Numbered from the stretch's first letter, positions 13,978 to 27,097 are shown. The stretch is DNA of 64,000 bases from Baylisascaris procyonis (GCA_037389465.1 JAZARR010000074.1:930001-994000); one strand, 5' to 3'. Numbers and translations are program-made. The notes: a model not told the origin generated them from the letters alone.

Positions 13978-16148
13978 CCGATTCAAAGACAAACAATGTG
14001 AAAGAACGCACTTCATGATGTACTACTAAAATCACAGCGAGCACTGTGTTTTGTTGATTGATATACGGCAGATTACATTTTATTCTCTTTTATCATGTCG
14101 ATTTATCAGAACGGCAGAAAATGATCCACTGATCGACGACCGCAAACCATCAAGTAGCAGCAAATATCCAAACACTAAAAGACGCCTCATTAAGTGATGG
14201 CATCATAAAGAATCCTTGATTTCATGCACCTCATTTCAGTATCTCCTACCGACCCTTCGAAGTTTTCATTATTATAGAAACACAACCCTTTCGAAAAACG
14301 TTTTATCTTTCACTGAACATAGACGATTATATATTATGGATATTGAGCGCAAGAAGTTTGAGTAGGTGGAAGAGGGAACACACCAGATGAACCCACTATG
14401 GACAGTAAAAACAAGGATTGTCGGTTATGGATGATTTGGCCAACTAGTTAGAGTGATCAGCGAGAAAAGGTAATGATGAAAAAGGGAGGAACTACCTAAG
14501 AATGAAGGGCATAGAGTGATTAAATAGCCAGCTGCTAGATAAAGTTTTGTTAGCAGAACTCAACATGGCCATCACTATGTGCTCGCAACACTAGAATACG
14601 CTCACAAAAACGCGATCCTTTGCAAAGGCGTCATCACATTGAAGAGCGGAAACATATCAAAACACATACACGCTCCACATTTCGTTCTACACCGGAACTG
14701 TCACTGGAGAAAGACTTGTCGAGGTTTCGAGAAATAAAACATCTCAGATCGGTTGAAACACGTTGTCAATAAGTTCAGCACCAACTCAGTCGTACATTAA
14801 AACGTCCCTCACAGCTGTACTTGCAGATACTCGGAAAGTTTCGTTGTTTGCTTTAATGAATATTGACCAAGCAGAAACAGTTTCGTCGCAATCAGTGAAA
14901 CGCTTTCATTAAGAAAACTTAAATAGGCGAATTTGTTCAAGTGAAGTCACATTCGCTAAATTGGCATCTTACGAATTCAGTGAGACTGCCAATATCACTT
15001 TATTTATCCAAATGGAATCCAAGTCATTAGCTGCTCTAGATATATTATTGATACCATTCATTGATGCATGACATATGTAGAAAGGAAGCGAAAAACAGTT
15101 TTGCCTTCATCATTTGCTCTCATACTTTGCACGTTGAAATATAGCCGAACATCAGAAAAATTTCGAGCGCTGAAGCTCGTTGGAAAAGTTTCTCAAAAAA
15201 CAACTGCCATAAAAGTAATCTTTCTCGAGGTATGAGTTTAACTTTCAGGCCTGCAATGCAGCATATTTTTCTCAATAAATAAATTGTACAAATAAATTGT
15301 GTAGATACGCAAATCCGAGAAACTTCTCGCCAAAATAAAAAAGAAACACGATGATGCATCACCTTTCCATGAAGTATCTTCAGTGCAGCAATACTTCATT
15401 AGCGTAATAGAGGATAAAATAATGAGCATGTTTCATAGTCTATCAATTCATAAAGTTCACATAAATGGTGACAATCAAAAAGTGTGAATAATAAGGGACA
15501 AGATTAACAAGTGAGAAAATTTTATCGTTCGATGCATATGGTGCCGTTACTCCCGATAAACACACAAACAGCTATGCTAACGACTCGAAAACAATTTTAC
15601 AATATAACTGCCATTTGCGAAGCACATTATAGCAATGTGGCATCAATGTGTACGCGCTTGTACTACATGTACGCCTATTCAACTTAGGAACAGCTGAAGC
15701 TTGTGTTGGGAAATCTGATAGGCACGTCTAGGTGACCAGTTATTGCCCCATTCAAGTTGATTTATTAAGTTCGAAAGGCATCATAGTCAGTTAAACTGCC
15801 TAACTCTACAAATTTCTATTTCACACCTACGAAGTGGAAACATTAACGAAATTTCGCAGATTTCTACAGGAAGCTGCATCACTTTAAAGTTAGATATATT
15901 ATCGCGCAAAAATTATAATTTTTATTGGCAATTCATGCAAATAATGAGAGGAAATGCAAAAAACACATTACATGCAAGCTTCTTTGAAATATTCTCCACC
16001 TGTTCCCTGAAGATTCGATAGCTGTTTGCTGCTGCTGCTGCAGACTGATTCATTTCTTTTTTTTTTTTCACTCAAGTCCGCGAGGCACATGTAAAAACTA
16101 TTTGACTGGTTTGCTCAGTAGCCAATTTTGGTGCATTATCAGGCAGCA

Positions 16149-16400
16149 ATTTGCATGAACGAAACTATGCTTTAAAAGTCGGAACGGATACCCCATATAT
16201 AAAATAATTCAATGTAATATTTAAAAAAATCGTCGCATGCTCTAGTCATATATCATCGACGTTGCAATCAGGTGCAAATGCGCGTCATTTGACTATTTGC
16301 ATTTATACGTTTGCGAATTTACACCTGCAAAGTGCATTATAAGGATATCGAATATGTGCATATGCAATACTTGCGTTTGCCTACCTGTTCGATAATGTTG
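16149..16400. repeat. Dispersed repeat, copy A
   Basis: It shares ordered blocks with 16752-16875: AATTTGCATGAACGAA near its start, then TGCA..(G)TGCATTAT, a following GATAT, and TTTG(C/T)CTACCTGT near its end. The TTTGCAAAGTGCATTAT block also appears near 499-515. This looks like a short noncoding interspersed element, of unknown class. Confidence 0.45.
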
Positions 16401-16751
16401 ATTGAAGTCAAGTCAAAGGAAATTGATGGGAATAGAGTGCTGCTTTAATTCCAGCTTTCCAGTTGATCTATCGACTTTCAGAGGATAGGAAAGTTTGGAA
16501 AACCAGGAAAAATGTATGCAGAGTGAGAAAAAAATTTGCATACGCCTCACATCACTCGGTTTTTTCATTTTACACAGGTACAGCCACAAAGCGAAAAAAA
16601 AAGAGTGCCAAAGAAGAAAGAAAGAAGAGGTGTGGCAATGCATGTTCTTACATCTCCCTTGCACGATCAACTATTTGCGTAAGCTACAAAAAGAATTATT
16701 TATGAGGAATAATGCATTCATATTTCAACGAATCCGATACCACGAGCAAAA

Positions 16752-16875
16752 ATTTGCATGAACGAATTTTTGCAAATTTCCTGCAAAATATTCGTTTTTG
16801 AACCGGTTTGTGGATTTTTTAAATTTGCAGCGCGCATTATTTAACGATATGTACATGGGTGTTTGTCTACCTGTC
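16752..16875. repeat. Dispersed repeat, copy B
   Basis: Shorter relative of 16149-16400: AATTTGCATGAACGAA, then TTTGCAGCGCGCATTAT, CGATATG and GTTTGTCTACCTGTCG in the same order and orientation. No terminal inverted repeats or target duplications could be recognised. Confidence 0.45.
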
Positions 16876-19356
16876 GCTAGCTTCATCTTGTAAACCACTG
16901 TAGCTTGAGTTATAGGAGCGGTTGGGCATCTATACCGTAAAATAGCCTCTATACCCTTGGAATTTGTGAACGTTTAAAGTTGTAAAAAAGATTGGATGAA
17001 TTTTACGCCTCTAGGATTTGAATTTCTCATCATTTTCAGAAAATTTGAACGAGTACTGAGAGCAATTATACCATGAAAGCATTAGTCTGCATATTTTATA
17101 ATTTGTTGGTGATTTAAAGAAGTGGTTGTTGCAGCAAACGAAAATGCAAGACTGGGTATCGTGTCAGTCTCCTTGACGTCCTTTTCACGATTCTTAAGGC
17201 TGACGAAAGTAATTCCAAACTTCTGAGCGATATATTTATTAAGCGAAAATTTTGCGAATTCGCAGTACCATGATCGCTGGAAAACGGAGCTTGCTGAATG
17301 CCTAACATTGATCGATATCCCACATTCAGTAGATACCGATTCAAAATATATTTTCTCTGAACTCATGGCAATTTCAAGAAAACAACGAATTCGGGCTCAT
17401 CAGTATCAAAAATACTGTAGATGACAACTTCTAGGTGAGTGCTAGATAAAAGATGTTATTACGGCAAATATTGTTGGTCTACATTCTTGGTCGCCACTAT
17501 ACAATTTGTCTAATGAAAAAGTGACAGTAGGATATTTGGGGAATAGTAAATACTTCGCTTATAAAAGAAATAACGATTTTGAGTGAATGAATGACGGTAA
17601 ATGAATAATGTGGAAAAGGAGTCATCAAAGGTTATGCGGCAATGCTGGGAATAGAGTGGAGTTGTGGAATCGTGATTGATAATGCGAGCTTTGCAATGAG
17701 CACCCTGCAGAGAAACGCCGCTCACCTAATGTTGCATCGATTGTCCTAAAATACCGACACTCCTCGATTCATTTCAAATAACGCTGCTATGTCATATTCA
17801 CATCGTACATTAAATGATGCCTCAGTAACATTTTCAATATTTCTCTCCACCGCTACTTACTATACCAAAATTAGTTCATAGAGGGTTTCTTAAAGAATCG
17901 GTGAACAAATATAGTAAAGTCTGTCAAACGCCGCCTTCGTATCGCTGCCATGACTGAGGGAAGGTTTCAACCAATACCATGCCTCTTGAGGAGAACTTGC
18001 ATTTGAAGATCTATTCGAAACAGCAGGATTTGAACGTCCATAAATATATATAATCCTCCTCTTGTGAGGTTACACATGCATTAAAATGGATTAATCCTCA
18101 GACCAACCAAACTCATCATCTTAAGCATGACGATAACCGACCTATTGATCATAAATTTGCTTTTTTTTAGATAATAGAAGCAAAATTCAACTGACATCAG
18201 CAAGAATAAGCACTATTTAAAGCGATAAATCAGATTGCGGCAATAGCAACAATTGATGTGGCGGATTAGCCAACTATAACAAGCATCTCGTTATGCAACA
18301 ATAGTCACTCTGCGCCTCATTGAAGAGTAACATAGGGATATGTGTGTTTTTGTTAAGGAAATATATGCAATATTCCCATAACGCTTTATTCATCGAGCTT
18401 GTTGTATGATTCGTTCTCACACTTTTGTTCATAAAAGTTGGATGCTTGTTTAGGGAACGGCACCACAATGCATGCACTACATTACACTGAATCCATGCAC
18501 AGCAACAATTCACGGATACGCCTTCACTCGACAATGTTGTTATGATTCATCCTGCAGCCACAATGACATGTGATATTAAACTTCAATGAAGTGTCTCATT
18601 AAGGCATCAGAGAGGACAATATCAGCAGTTGAAGTTACTTGTTCCAACAGTCGTGCAAGTTCTTTTGCATTTCGATGTGAAGTGAATTTTATTGAGAACG
18701 TCGCATTGAACACCTTGCGGTAAATGACATTAGCGAAGTTATTTCCATCGGTCAAAATCCCTAAAATACCACGATGATGTGCACTTCAATAAATAATTAT
18801 ACATTTTTTTTCCAATTAACTGCTTGATGTCATTGGAAAACGATCGCCAAGAAAAGTTTTAATTGAATCGAAGTGGGAATTTCAATAGGAAGACTAAAAA
18901 ACATTTTTTATAAAACTTTTCGAAATTGTTACGTAAAGCTTCTCATAAAAAGAAATGAAAGAAGCTTCCTGCTGAATTTTTGTTAAATGTTCCCCATACG
19001 TTATTGTTTTATTGACTATAACCTCTTTAATAACTCATCTATTTAGACTATTATCTCCACATTTGCAAGTAATAGACTGTCCTTTGAAAAAATAGTGACG
19101 GAGAAAAAAGAGCATATATGATCGGAAGTCATGCCGACGAATATCATGTTTGAAAGGAAATTTCTACGTAACATATTGTGTGATAGGTACACAGTCGTAA
19201 TGTTGACTAACGTTTATTTGCGTTAATTTCCATTTTTAGTCGAAGCAGGCATATCAACTATTGCGAGCAGACAGCCAGCCGGTTGGTAGGCATTGGGCAA
19301 ATATTTCGTTTCATCAAAATTTTGCAATTGTTTTCTCGTTGAAAAAATTTTGAGCT

Positions 19357-19367
19357 TTTGTTTACAG
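19357..19367 (+). promoter_or_regulatory. Probable trans-splice acceptor of the astacin gene
   Basis: TTTTGTTTACAG ends at 19367, 32 bases before the chosen ATG at 19400. The first triplet after the acceptor is itself an ATG, opening an 18-codon out-of-frame upstream ORF that ends at 19424, past the real start. Confidence 0.45.
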
Positions 19368-19399
19368 ATGCGCAATACGTTGAACAAAGCCAATAATAA

Positions 19400-22300
19400 A
19401 TGCTTAACCAATCATCGAATGTGATATTCTTCGCCGTCATCGCTCTCAATGCTGGCTGTATCATCCCTGGTGAGCATAATTGCAAATCAAATCATAGTCA
19501 TCGTCAAGCAGGAATATTTGCTTTGGATGATATTGCCTCCTAAAGTCCATTTCGATTTTGAACTGCATTTACTTACCTGTTATGTCATAGATTCGTATAA
19601 GTATCTCAGACTCTTCGAAAATCGGAGATGCGACGAGCCTTGAGGCGCTCCAACTCGATTCGGGATTTCCCAAACAAAACTTTTTGTTGAGCTAGCATTA
19701 TCATCGATTGCTGATCATTTCGGCAATTGCATAGTCATTTAAATAAACAATTTGTATTATCTGAGTGCATTGAATGCAACTTAAAATTCTACTTCGATTG
19801 CTTTATGTAAACTTAGAGGTTGAAACGTGATCAAGAGAGACTGAGGAATATACGTAGTGAACTTGGGCACATTTCTTTCATACAATTTGTCATTGTTAAA
19901 GACGCAGTTTTTATCATCGCTCCACTTGGCACGATAACTCTTTTCAGATGTTTGTGGACAGCATTTATGTCATATTTGTCATTACTGTAAGCATCTTCGA
20001 AATGACAGGTGTATTAAGCGAAACGCTGAAGAGTTCTTGGCAGATCAATGTCGGAAGTAGCGCTAACGTGCAATTTGGGGATTTGTGTGAGTTATCTCAT
20101 AAAATTTGGAAACTTTCATGGCAATAGGTATTTGGAGATTCGTGCTTCGAAATTCATCACCATAAACACATGCTAACTTTGTATTAATTCGATTTAACTG
20201 GCCTATTAGCCAAGTTGAAAAGGCTTTCAACATTAACTTGAACTGCTCCTGACCGTTTGATCTTCCTCCCTTCGATAGCAGCAAAATCATGGCCGTTTGT
20301 TCATCGAAATATCTCATGAGAATTCATCGAAACTTCATTCATGCTATTAGCTTTTAAAAAGGCTCAGTCTGGAGATCTTTTCATAGTGACTACGTCTCTC
20401 GATTACAGGAATATCAACTTGCAATCTAGGCTGCAATTACTGCAAATCTATGAATTTGGTAATAGAAATGATTTCAATTACTGCGATAGTTATGCGATAG
20501 TTCGCAAGTAATTTATATGCCACTGCGTATCATTACTAATATCTATTTTTTGACCATCCCATAAAAATCGATTCGCCATCGAGAAATAGCTTCCAGTGAT
20601 TACGCCGAGGCAAATGCGGAAGTATGCTGCATCTCAAGACTTGCCAAGGTCAGTCTCCCGCAAAGATACCGACGATATTCGTTGGGTGGACAATATTGTG
20701 CCTTTTCAACTGTCAGATAAGTACAGTGATATGCAGTGAGTTCAGATGCACCTTTCTATGGTTCTTTTCAAATGCTTTAAAGGTTGATTGTGCATTCGAA
20801 ACTTTTGTTTCCTTTCATTTTGCATCATATTTTTGATTAGTTATACTGCCACTTCCATTAGCATCGAGAGCAAAACTCTCTTGAAAGCGAAAGCTGATTC
20901 ACCTTACTGGCAATGCAATTGTAGTGCACTTCATCCGTGGTTGAATAAAGATTGCAGAATAGCAGCTAAAGCCGATCTTGGTTATCAGAGAGGTCTGATT
21001 TCGACACTTCAGTTTCAATCAGATTACGTCCCCCCTCAACATAGCAAAGCTGCTTCAAACAGCTCATATCCACTCCTCAGTTCTAGCAACATTCCGTCCC
21101 AATCTCTGTTTATTGACCTCCCATCCATTTTTCAGACAGTTTTTGTTTTCACTTACCAAAGATCAAATTATATTGAAAACGTTACCGTTCAATAGGTATT
21201 GGAAAGTGTATAGTAAACGATCGACATGCAGAAATCGCATAGAAACGAGTGAGTTCAATGTGAAACAAGCACTTTCTCTAGGAAGGCGCTCATAATGGAA
21301 GCTCTCCTCGAACTGCAGCGTCGATCCTGCTTCAAATTCATCATAAGAACAACCGAAGATGATTATATTTCAATGGAACCGCTTGATGGATGCTATTCTT
21401 ATGTCGGCAGAATTGGTACTTTTTTATTTCAAGCGAATAGTGAAATGATTGGCTCATTTATGCACTATATTTATGCACTATGCACATTAGGCGTGTAATG
21501 TTCTTTAGGCAACAGTTTCCATAGTTTTTGTCGGAGAGTTTAGAAGTGTGGAACTGATAATTCTTATTCTTTTGATGAGCACGTTTTAATGTTGAATCAA
21601 AATTGATGACTGAAGATTTACAATGTTTTGCTTCAAAACCGACGATAACACATGTTATTGATGCAGGAACAGTTCGTGTTCAAGGTCCAGTTCATAGCTC
21701 GAGTTCTTCAGGTGGACGTCAGTTGATGTCACTTGCGCGTGACTGCTTGGTGAGCTATATCATATGGCACGAAATGATGCATGCACTTGGATTCGAGCAT
21801 GAACATCAAAGGCCTGATCGTGATGCATACATTCGCGTCCAATACAGCAACGTTGTACCTGGACAAATTGGTCATCTTTTGTATCTTCCTTTTTGTCCAC
21901 ACGATAAATACCAACGAGCAAATATTGAAGACAAAATTTTTTCACAAGTTGATATAGTATTAGTCACAATATGCTCTTGCATGGAATGAGCCACGGTTTT
22001 GGATGAAAACTTGGACATTGTTAACTTTTTCATATTTAAGGTGGTATTTTGCTAAGTTCCCTAAGATCAGGAAGTTGGTAAGTAATCTTCCTCAACACAG
22101 TAAATGCTATATAAGAAGTGGATGCACCAGTGAGGCTGTGCACGGTTGTTCTAAAGGATTCGTTTGAGCAAATTTGATGATCATACGTTAAAATATGCAA
22201 TTGACTTTCGTTCCCTTGTTTTTTCTGATGCTCTACTTGTAAAATTTTCCCCACAAAGCTGAAAACTTTTCTTACAGTGAATTTTGAGAAACTTAGAATG

Positions 22301-24417
22301 AACGAAGTTGATCTATACGGTCATGCTTATGACTATTACTCTATAATGCATTATGATGGCACCGCATTCGGTCGATTCGATCGAAAATCTAAGAAACGAC
22401 TCGTAACAATGATTCCGATAAAGGTGAGGTATCGATGCCATAATTCCTTCCTTTCAACCGAAATTTTTTACGATGCCAAACCTGCAAACGTAACACTGTG
22501 GACATGAAGTTAAAACCAAATGAATTTGAGAAAAAATTCACTTTACATCCTACAGTTTATTTCTAGGATTGTAAATTATGATTATGAAATTTCCTGAGGA
22601 ACGGACTAAAAGAGCAAAATAGTGTGAACTATTTCAATATTTCCACGTTTCCAACACAACAGAATTGTTTCCGAGGAAAATCTAATCACTGATATCTTGT
22701 TTGCGTCATTGATGAACTTAATTCTAGAGAGGTGTTCGACTCAACGATAATACAGAACTCACAGTGCTCGACATCGAGAAGCTTAATCGACTAGGAGAAT
22801 GCACAAAACAATCAGGTGTGCTTATCACTTGGAGGGCATATTGAAATGCATAATCCCATCAGATGAAATGTTTTATCAACACGAATTGCTTCTAAAATGT
22901 GAAACAAGCTGAAGCACTACGGTTATTATTGTTGCATCATCCGGAAACATATTGCCTGGTTGCATTAATCACCAACGATTCCTATGACAGCGAATTTCAT
23001 AGGAGACTCTTAAAGGCACGAAGAGAATTAGCTAAGAATATGAAATAAACAGCAGGAGGCATATTTCAATGAAACGCATTTGATGCTGGTTGTCAGTGGA
23101 ACGTTCCAAATGTGGTCACGGTGCCGTAACTTCCATCACTGATTATTACCATTAAGCTTTTATTGATGCTTTTCAATAAAGCACATATTTGATCGTTGGT
23201 ATGACACTTAGGATGTATTTCTCTATGTCTAGCATGTGCAACCTTAGCTCAGTTTATTATTGAGGCAGCAAATCAAAAGATATGCACTTCTTGTCGATAT
23301 CTCAACAATAGCTCATTGCTCATAGCGCTATGATGGTGGATGACAAATAACGACGCCGGCTGGGTTTTCAGATGGGCAAAATGGAGCGAATATTTGTGAG
23401 GATACCGGCTCAAACTGTTTGGTGCTTGCCAAGCGAGGATTTTGCGAGCTTAACCTTTACCAGTAATATTTCATAATTTTGTAAATACAAGCTTGGAAAA
23501 TGTTACCATTTTGCAAGTCTCAGTACAAAAATTTATCTTCTATTCCCCTCAATATTCACTTCAAAAGGTCCCAAATGCTTCAGAAAAAGCAAGACAGTCC
23601 TTAACCATACATTGGATTGGTTTCAAAGTCTTCCTCAACTCTTTGGAACTCATATTTCCAGCTCGCATTGAAAATTCTCTGGTACGTTAAAAATGAAGCC
23701 TCAGTGGGAGATTAATGCCTATAATTTATGGCATTATAGTTTGAAAGGAATCTCCCATTTTCTCCGTTGACTCCAGAATGGTAAACATTTTTCTCTTTCA
23801 TTCTATTAATGCCTCATCACTATGTGATCATTTTATAGAGTTTCAATAACGTTGTTCATAATATGTAGAAAATTTTTGATAAGAGGTGAGCGAACGAATT
23901 TCGATAAGTTGAAGAGAATCATAAAATTTCAGTCCAACGTATGTTCGGGGATGTTTTGCGGAGCATTTGAGGGCGAAATGTTAGCGGAAGTTTATAGGTG
24001 AAACAAAAGTGAAAAAATCCTTCACGTTCGTTGCACTTTTAGGATAGGTTCATGCATTTTATGCATCGGTACAGTACTATCAATGGCCCTGTTCAGATTT
24101 CATTGCCTCTAACTTTTCAATTACTTTCGTTCTGATTTACAAGGATAGTTAAGAATCCTTTTTAATAAAACTTCGTTTCATGTTGGCTTTATTTCAAAAC
24201 TCCTTGTGGAGTGTTTTTTCTGAAAACCTTCCCCTCAGAAATGTTATATTTTTTAATTGAAAATTGAAGGGAAATAATGCGAGATATGTGCACATCATCG
24301 TGCGGCTATTGCACAGCTGCTATGGGAGACGATGAAACGATAAAGTCGAAAGAATGTTCCGATAGTGTGAGTGTTTTGAACGAATTTCCTTTTGTATCCG
24401 CGTACCGTTTCGAATAA
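19400..24417 (+). CDS. Secreted astacin (M12A) metalloprotease with C-terminal ShKT domain (NAS-type), ten exons
   Basis: A zinc endopeptidase of the nematode astacin family, exported to act on matrix, cuticle or secreted substrates. Exons: 19400-19469, 19610-19685, 20409-20458, 20597-20735, 21282-21415, 21712-21870, 22278-22423, 22728-22815, 23372-23462, 24270-24417. Phases join to give 366 residues. Residues 1-22 are a signal peptide and about 23-85 a short propeptide. The catalytic domain starts near RWVDNIVPF (W95). The zinc site is HEMMHALGFEHEHQRPDRD (176-194), with all three His, the catalytic Glu and the downstream Glu present. The Met-turn is SIMHY (231-235). Astacin cysteines are at 128, 149, 168 and 283. 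The ShKT domain has six cysteines at 296, 303, 312, 325, 329 and 332, with the canonical spacing and a GFC and CTSSCGYC core. Catalysis looks intact. Exons 2 and 3 (propeptide) rest only on phase and splice sites, and the exon 2 donor GTTGAG is weak. The last exon reads to TAA, but a GTGAGT at 24367 could extend the gene. Confidence 0.9.
20788..21195 (+). other. 135-codon open frame inside astacin intron 4
   Basis: Same-strand open frame lying wholly within intron 20736-21281. It has no ATG at its start. An acceptor (CCATTAG ending at 20860) would enter it in phase from exon 4, but no donor returns in the phase that exon 5 needs. It is Ser- and Tyr-rich with WQCNCS and KDCR segments. It may be a poison or alternative terminal exon, or a chance ORF. 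Confidence 0.25.
23705..23757. repeat. 53-nt imperfect inverted repeat (hairpin) in astacin intron 9
   Basis: Outer arms TGGGAGATT (23705-23713) and AATCTCCCA (23749-23757) pair perfectly, and inner arms AATGCC (23714-23719) and GGCATT (23730-23735) pair perfectly across an AT-rich loop. A bulge lies on the 3' side. Confidence 0.7.
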
Positions 24418-24509
24418 TCGATGTGATTTTACGCAATTTGAAATATACTTCGATGCACCACCACCATCGATCTACTGTACTCGCCAAGTCTACCGCAAGG
24501 TCGTTTCTT

Positions 24510-24515
24510 AATAAA
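24510..24515 (+). terminator. Polyadenylation signal AATAAA of the astacin gene
   Basis: Perfect AATAAA 93 bases after the TAA at 24415-24417, consistent with the last exon ending there. Confidence 0.55.
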
Positions 24516-26452
24516 GTATGATCATGTAAGAGCACATTACGTTTCCGACTGCCAGTTTTGGTATGAGAGTCTGCATTTTCAAGGCTTATACTGCTGCCTC
24601 TTGAATTTGAACGATAGTCAACGATGGTACTTATAAGCTGCCGCAAATAGGAGGAAACTGACGCACCTTGATGAAATCTTAAGTCGTAGAGAAAGAACCT
24701 TCATACAGTAAAGAAGATTGGAAATCATATGAAACACCGCAGTGAATACTTTCTCATATAGAGCGTCAAAAGTTCAATCTTTAAGAGCAGGTTTTGTGGT
24801 CAATTTTATAAATATGAAATGAAATTGCCATGAAGGGGACATCATCCAAGAGGAATTTGACATTTGAGGAGAGAGATTATGCGCTTTTTATACCCTTTGT
24901 ATCCGTTTGTAAATACCATATGATTTGCAGGATCCATTATGTGCCATCTATGCACGCAACGGTTTATGCACGACTCCTCTCTATGCGGAGATTCAGAAGC
25001 AACGATGTAAAATGACTTGTCAATTATGCTGACTATTCTAACACACTTGCCTTTTGCCCTATGGAAGTCTTTGAGAAAATGCTTTGTGAGTAGAGATCGC
25101 CCTAGCCAGATCAAACAGTATCTTGAATTGCTAAAGTAGATTTTCTCAAATAGGCATTTAGCAAATACCGTCAATCGGTGAAGCGCATGATTTGTCTAGG
25201 TAATGTTGCATGGATATTTTGATGTAGTATATCTGAAGTTCCTTGTTTATATGAATTTAGTGAAGTGAAATTATTGGTTGCAGAGATGGACACTTCACAA
25301 AGAGATAGGACGGGAGTGGACATATAGGAAAGAATGCCGTTTCACTAATTGAAAATTGAAAGAAGATCAATGAAGCGGTATAAAAATGAAGTGTGCATCG
25401 CTTCATAGAAACGAGCATTTGTTTATTACTCGTTTTACTTACTACATTCGTTATCTTAGAAGTACTATTTAGATGACAAGACTTATTATTGTCTAGTCGA
25501 TAAGAGTTATTATCTGCTAATCATTTCTAAGCGAATAAAATGATACTCAATTAGATGAACGTCAGCATGACCGTGCTGAGATTGCTGTATAGTTGATAAT
25601 AAAATTTAAAGAAAATATCTTCTTCATGTTGCCGAAGCTTCTATAGAACAAATCGGTCTTTTGATGAAAAAAATAAATTGTTTCGAAATCATATTCCGTG
25701 ATTTAAATATTAAAAATTTAATACTGAAGAAGACAAATGCGAATTAAATAAGTGTGATTACAAAAAACCAAGAAAGACGTTGGCCGACTGCCGAAAGAAG
25801 TTGTCATTGCAAGAGTGTGATAACATTGGGGGCAGAATAAAGATAAGGCACGAAACAAAAGAAAGTGGATAACGCTGGCGTAATGAGAATATTAAAATAT
25901 CTGCCAGTGACTTTTCGATCAGTGAAGTTAAAAAATAGCTAATGGGCTGTCAAACAAACTGAGAGTGAAGTCAACAAAAAATTCAATAAGATATTTAACA
26001 AACGAATCCACAGGAACCCTTCTATAGTGCTGTTTCGAGAACGCAATGTTTCAATCAAATTGCGAAAACGGGAGTTTGGATGATTTAGGCGATTAATTGT
26101 GAAGATCTCATGTTGATAGGTAAACTAAATGATGCGAACACGGCGAAATTTGTTTTCGAAAGTGTTATTGAAAATTATACAACTTGCTAGAGAAAATCTA
26201 TGCTCATTCAATTCATTGAAATGTATCTCACAACTTACACATTCCTCAAATATCCTGTTAAAGGATGCGAGGAAATTACAACGAGTGTGATAATAGCAAG
26301 TGATTTCAAGGTCCTTCACGGCAACACAGAATAATGCAGCCCATTTTGTTGCAATAGCAGTGAACAGTTTACGTGGGCATATTAAAAAAAAAAACAAAAA
26401 CAAAAAGGCATAATTGTTAGTGCATACATTTTAAGTGAGATATTTGTTGATA

Positions 26453-26480
26453 GAATTAAATAGAATTAAATAGAATTTGT
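26453..26480. repeat. Short tandem TAGAATTAAA repeat
   Basis: Two and a half units of TAGAATTAAA, flanked on both sides by GTTGATAGAA, giving a small nested direct repeat. Confidence 0.7.
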
Positions 26481-27085
26481 TGATAGAAACTGGGTAACAT
26501 AAAAGCATACGCGATGTAATCCCTCTTGAAATAGCTGAGAGCCCTTCAAGCAGCTTTTGAGAAGGACGATGAATCCAACAAATGGGCAGATGTCATATGT
26601 CGGAGCAATTTGCTTGTTCCTCTGCAGCCTCTCGATGGCAAGTTTTCATTCAATGCACACAATAAAGAGTTACATTAATAGAGTCTCCGATAGGCTCAGA
26701 TATTTGGTAGACCATTTGCCACGAAACACTGCTGAATAAATGATTCACCAAACCCTATCGAGTTGCAGTCTCGCTACATCTATTAGGAAGTTGCACTTCT
26801 GAGCGTTTCATTAAGCAATTTTAAAATTTTGTGTCGGGAAGAGTCGTGAAAGACGAAGAGCGGATGCAACCGAAAGACGGAAAAAATCAAAAGTGCTTTT
26901 AGGTTGTAAAAACCGATCGAAATATGGTCAGTCATCACTATTGCTAATCACTATTGCTAGGATGGCTTAAGTCAGTGCGAATGGCGGCGGATCATTGACA
27001 GCTAGGTGACTGGTGCTTCCTCTCAGATATAAATCGGCGTTTCTCAATCACCCTTTTGCCGTTTCGCTCACGTCCCTCGCCTACG

Positions 27086-27097
27086 CCCCCCCCCCCC
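27086..27097 (+). repeat. Poly-C tract, 12 C
   Basis: Uninterrupted run of 12 C, equivalent to poly-G on the minus strand. Confidence 0.95.

Larger units (their letters stand above)
6566..19365. other. Intergenic, no confident gene
   Basis: About 12.8 kb of AT-rich sequence between the divergently placed ephrin and astacin genes. It contains a 56-codon small ORF (7047-7217), a short GC-rich patch (about 9420-9500), a CA-rich stretch, a 22-bp tandem duplication with poly-A (13920-13977), coding-like overlapping frames near 14.6 kb, and a dispersed repeat near 16.1-16.9 kb. I found no chain of exons with compatible phases. Isolated open frames of 60-95 codons are no more than expected by chance. 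Confidence 0.6.

Noticed and set aside
16413..16761. Three overlapping open frames on both strands
   Set aside because: Purine-rich sequence avoids stops. No domain, no splice context, and all three frames cannot be real.
17082..17366. 94-codon minus-strand ORF
   Set aside because: No motif, signal peptide or splice partners. A second frame over the same bases is open as well, so chance is likely.
20043..20086. Possible astacin propeptide exon (after TTCTTGGCAG, donor GTGAGT)
   Set aside because: Its phases do not fit between the exons at 19610-19685 and 20409-20458. It may be used in an alternative transcript.
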